DNA of 8,738 bases from Planktotalea sp. (GTDB lineage: Bacteria > Pseudomonadota > Alphaproteobacteria > Rhodobacterales > Rhodobacteraceae): the NCBI GenBank assembly GCA_024645145.1, contig JAHEGL010000021.1:1-8738 (forward strand). Reading direction: 5' to 3'. The position numbers were made by a program, and so were the translations under genes. How positions within the stretch are numbered: position 1 is the first letter of the stretch; each line of letters starts with the position of its first letter. Positions 7,060-8,738 of the stretch are shown one piece after another. The notes under the pieces are model-generated. The model did no database searches, had not been told where the DNA came from, and saw only the letters and a list, made by a program, of their open reading frames with translations.

Positions 7060-7415
7060 TGGAATTTCTTGTTGCATCAGCCATCGGCATTCTTACCGCA
7101 GGCGGGCTTTATCTAACGCTTCGCTTGCGCACGTTCCCAGTGATCTTGGGGATTTCGTTGCTGACTTATGCTGTGAACGTGTTTTTGTTCGCCTCAGGGC
7201 GCTTAACCGTTGGCGCGCCACCGATCCTGACCAAAGGGGTCGAAGTTTACGCGGACCCACTGCCCCAAGCGTTGGTACTGACGGCTATCGTGATCTCCTT
7301 TGGCATGACAGCCGTGGTTGTGATGATTGGTCTGGGTGCATTCCTTGGCGCTGATGACGACCATGTGGATGATCAGCCCGAAGGCGATGACAAAGCTGCG
7401 GAGGGCGCGCAATGA
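7059..7415 (+). CDS. mrpC: MrpC subunit of Na+(K+)/H+ antiporter (NuoK-like)
   Basis: A 118-residue membrane protein with three predicted helices (about 3-20, 27-47, 70-96), homologous to NuoK. Seen: LRTFPVILGISLLTYAVNVFLFASG and the family signature DPLPQALVLTAIVI at residues 66-79, followed by a strongly acidic hydrophilic tail from 99 to 118 (GADDDHVDD, EGDDK). In the complex it sits between MrpA and MrpD. A textbook Shine-Dalgarno AAGGAGG (7045-7051) lies seven bases before the ATG. The start overlaps the mrpAB stop by one base and the stop overlaps the mrpD start as ATGA. Length is normal for the family. Confidence 0.95.
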   Translation: MEFLVASAIGILTAGGLYLTLRLRTFPVILGISLLTYAVNVFLFASGRLTVGAPPILTKGVEVYADPLPQALVLTAIVISFGMTAVVVMIGLGAFLGADDDHVDDQPEGDDKAAEGAQ

Positions 7416-8738
7416 TACATTGGATCGTAGCCCCTGTTATTCTACCCGCACTCGTCGCGCCGTTCATCGTACTCGCCGCGCGTTACCACATTGGCATTCA
7501 ACGCGTTCTATCGCTCGCTGGTGTTATTGCGCTGGTCATTATCGCGGCAAGCCTTGCTTGGCAGGCGTCTGATGGAACGATTAAGCTATATCAAATGGGC
7601 GATTGGGCAGCACCCTTTGGTATTGTTTTGGTTGGGGATCAACTTTCAACCATGATGGTCCTGCTTACATCAGTACTTGCACTGTTTGTGCTGCTCTATG
7701 CCATAGGGTCTGGCTGGGATGATCGTGGTCGGCATTTCCACGCGCTGTTTCAGTTCCAGCTCATGGGCATCATGGGCGCGTTTTTGACGGGCGATTTATT
7801 CAACTTGTTCGTTTTCTTCGAAGTGCTTTTGATCGCTTCCTACGGTCTGATGATCCATGCAGGCGGCAATGCGCGGCTGAAAGCAGGCGTACAATATGTG
7901 TTGTTCAATCTGATTGGCTCGACTTTATTCCTTTTTGCTCTTGGCTCTATCTATGCCGAAACAGGCACGCTGAATATGGCGGACCTAGTGAACCGTGTGA
8001 CGCTTATTGGACCAGAGGAAACCGTAGGCATTCGCATCGCATCTGTGCTTTTGCTTATGGTCTTCGCGATTAAAGCCGCACTGGTACCGCTGCATTTTTG
8101 GCTTCCGTCAAGCTACCCAGAGGCCCCTGCCCCCGTCGCCGCACTCTTTGCTATCATGACGAAAGTGGGCGCATACGCGATCATTCGTGTCTACACGATG
8201 ATCTTTCACCCAGAGCTTGAGGCAACGGCCGGTCTGCATGATGTTTGGCTGCTGCCAGCCGCACTGGTGTCCCTCGCGATAGGTATGACTGGTGTCTTGG
8301 CCGCTAAAAAGCTGGATCGCTTGGTGGCGTTTTCAGTGATTGGATCGATGGGCATGGTCATGATTTCCATCTCACTGTTCACGCCAGAAAGCATTGCGGC
8401 TGCGCTTTACTACATCGTGCATTCTACGCTTGCGGGTGCCGCCTTGTTCCTCATCTCCGACTTGGTCCGCACTGGACGTAGCAATCTTGATCTGACGGTG
8501 CAGCCAGTCGTTTCGGGCAACGCTTTGACTGCCGGCATGTTCTTTGTTGGCGCGATTGCCATGGCGGGCCTACCACCGCTTTCAGGGTTCTTGGGCAAGC
8601 TTTTGGTGCTCGATGCGGCTTACGATAGCAGCAAGATGGCTTGGATTTGGGCGATCGTTCTTGGCTCTAGCCTGATCTCTATCCTTGGGTTCGCGCGCGC
8701 GGGTAGCATCGTGTTCTGGAAGGCTCATAGTGTATCAC
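7412..8738 (+). CDS. mrpD: MrpD subunit of Na+(K+)/H+ antiporter, truncated by window end
   Basis: The frame is open from ATG 7412 to the right edge, 442 codons without a stop; family members are usually about 490-550 residues, so the last helices are missing. It is the second large NuoM/NuoN-like antiporter subunit. Seen: MIHWIVAPVILPALVAPF at the N-terminus; LFNLFVFFEVLLIASYGL with Glu137, the position of the essential Glu137 of Bacillus MrpD; Lys221 in FAIKAALVPLHFWLPSSYPEAPAPV (split between helices 7 and 8); KLDRLVAFSVIGSMGMV; and MAGLPPLSGFLGKLL near 8560-8605, all conserved NuoM-type elements. The start overlaps the mrpC stop as ATGA, and GGAGG (7400-7404) is seven bases upstream. mrpE, mrpF and mrpG should follow outside the window. 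Confidence 0.95.
   Translation, partial: MIHWIVAPVILPALVAPFIVLAARYHIGIQRVLSLAGVIALVIIAASLAWQASDGTIKLYQMGDWAAPFGIVLVGDQLSTMMVLLTSVLALFVLLYAIGSGWDDRGRHFHALFQFQLMGIMGAFLTGDLFNLFVFFEVLLIASYGLMIHAGGNARLKAGVQYVLFNLIGSTLFLFALGSIYAETGTLNMADLVNRVTLIGPEETVGIRIASVLLLMVFAIKAALVPLHFWLPSSYPEAPAPVAALFAIMTKVGAYAIIRVYTMIFHPELEATAGLHDVWLLPAALVSLAIGMTGVLAAKKLDRLVAFSVIGSMGMVMISISLFTPESIAAALYYIVHSTLAGAALFLISDLVRTGRSNLDLTVQPVVSGNALTAGMFFVGAIAMAGLPPLSGFLGKLLVLDAAYDSSKMAWIWAIVLGSSLISILGFARAGSIVFWKAHSVS

Noticed and set aside
4189..8738. NADH dehydrogenase (nuo) operon instead of mrp
   Set aside because: MrpA has the DUF4040 segment and fused MrpB domain, and MrpC has the DPLPQALVLTAIVI signature. These belong to Mrp antiporters, not complex I.
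1..8738. Mobile element, CRISPR array, phage or defence system
   Set aside because: No transposase or integrase motifs, direct repeat arrays, tRNA or flanking inverted repeats were seen; all coding space is taken by conserved housekeeping or metabolic families.

Overview
The window looks like ordinary chromosome from an alphaproteobacterium, most likely a Rhodobacterales/roseobacter-type organism. This rests on the protein sequences: a rhizobial/roseobacter-style malonyl-CoA synthetase, a YghU-type glutathione transferase, and a 'group 2' Mrp antiporter operon whose first gene is a fused MrpA-MrpB. GC content is moderate by eye. All six genes read on the + strand, and coding density is very high. 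The taxon is inferred from family knowledge, since no search could be run.

Region 1 (1-4016) is a tightly packed four-gene run. It holds the C-terminal part of an Amidohydro_3/YtcJ-type metal-dependent amidohydrolase (cut by the left edge), a COG0523/CobW-family GTPase, a malonyl-CoA synthetase (matB), and a YghU-like glutathione S-transferase. The first three overlap at their stop/start codons (8 bp, then 4 bp ATGA) and the fourth starts 3 bp after matB, so they are almost certainly co-transcribed and translationally coupled. A plausible but unproven reading is that the GTPase supplies metal to the amidohydrolase, and that MatB activates a malonate-type acid made by or near this pathway.

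Region 2 (4017-4188) is the only sizeable non-coding stretch. It holds a 12-bp perfect inverted repeat that looks like the terminator of the first operon. A second short hairpin (4141-4161) lies just upstream of a strong Shine-Dalgarno sequence and a GTG start. No convincing sigma70-type promoter could be picked out.

Region 3 (4189-8738) is the start of an mrp/mnh/pha multisubunit Na+(K+)/H+ antiporter operon: fused mrpAB, mrpC, and mrpD (cut by the right edge). mrpE, mrpF and mrpG are expected beyond the window. Genes are linked by 1-4 bp overlaps, and mrpC and mrpD have good Shine-Dalgarno sites. The key ion-translocation Glu and Lys residues of MrpA and MrpD are present, so the complex is probably functional in Na+ or K+ extrusion, pH homeostasis and salt tolerance.

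I found no mobile element, CRISPR array, tRNA or rRNA, and no clear evidence of a previously undescribed system. The most worthwhile lead is the coupled amidohydrolase / COG0523 / matB / GST arrangement.
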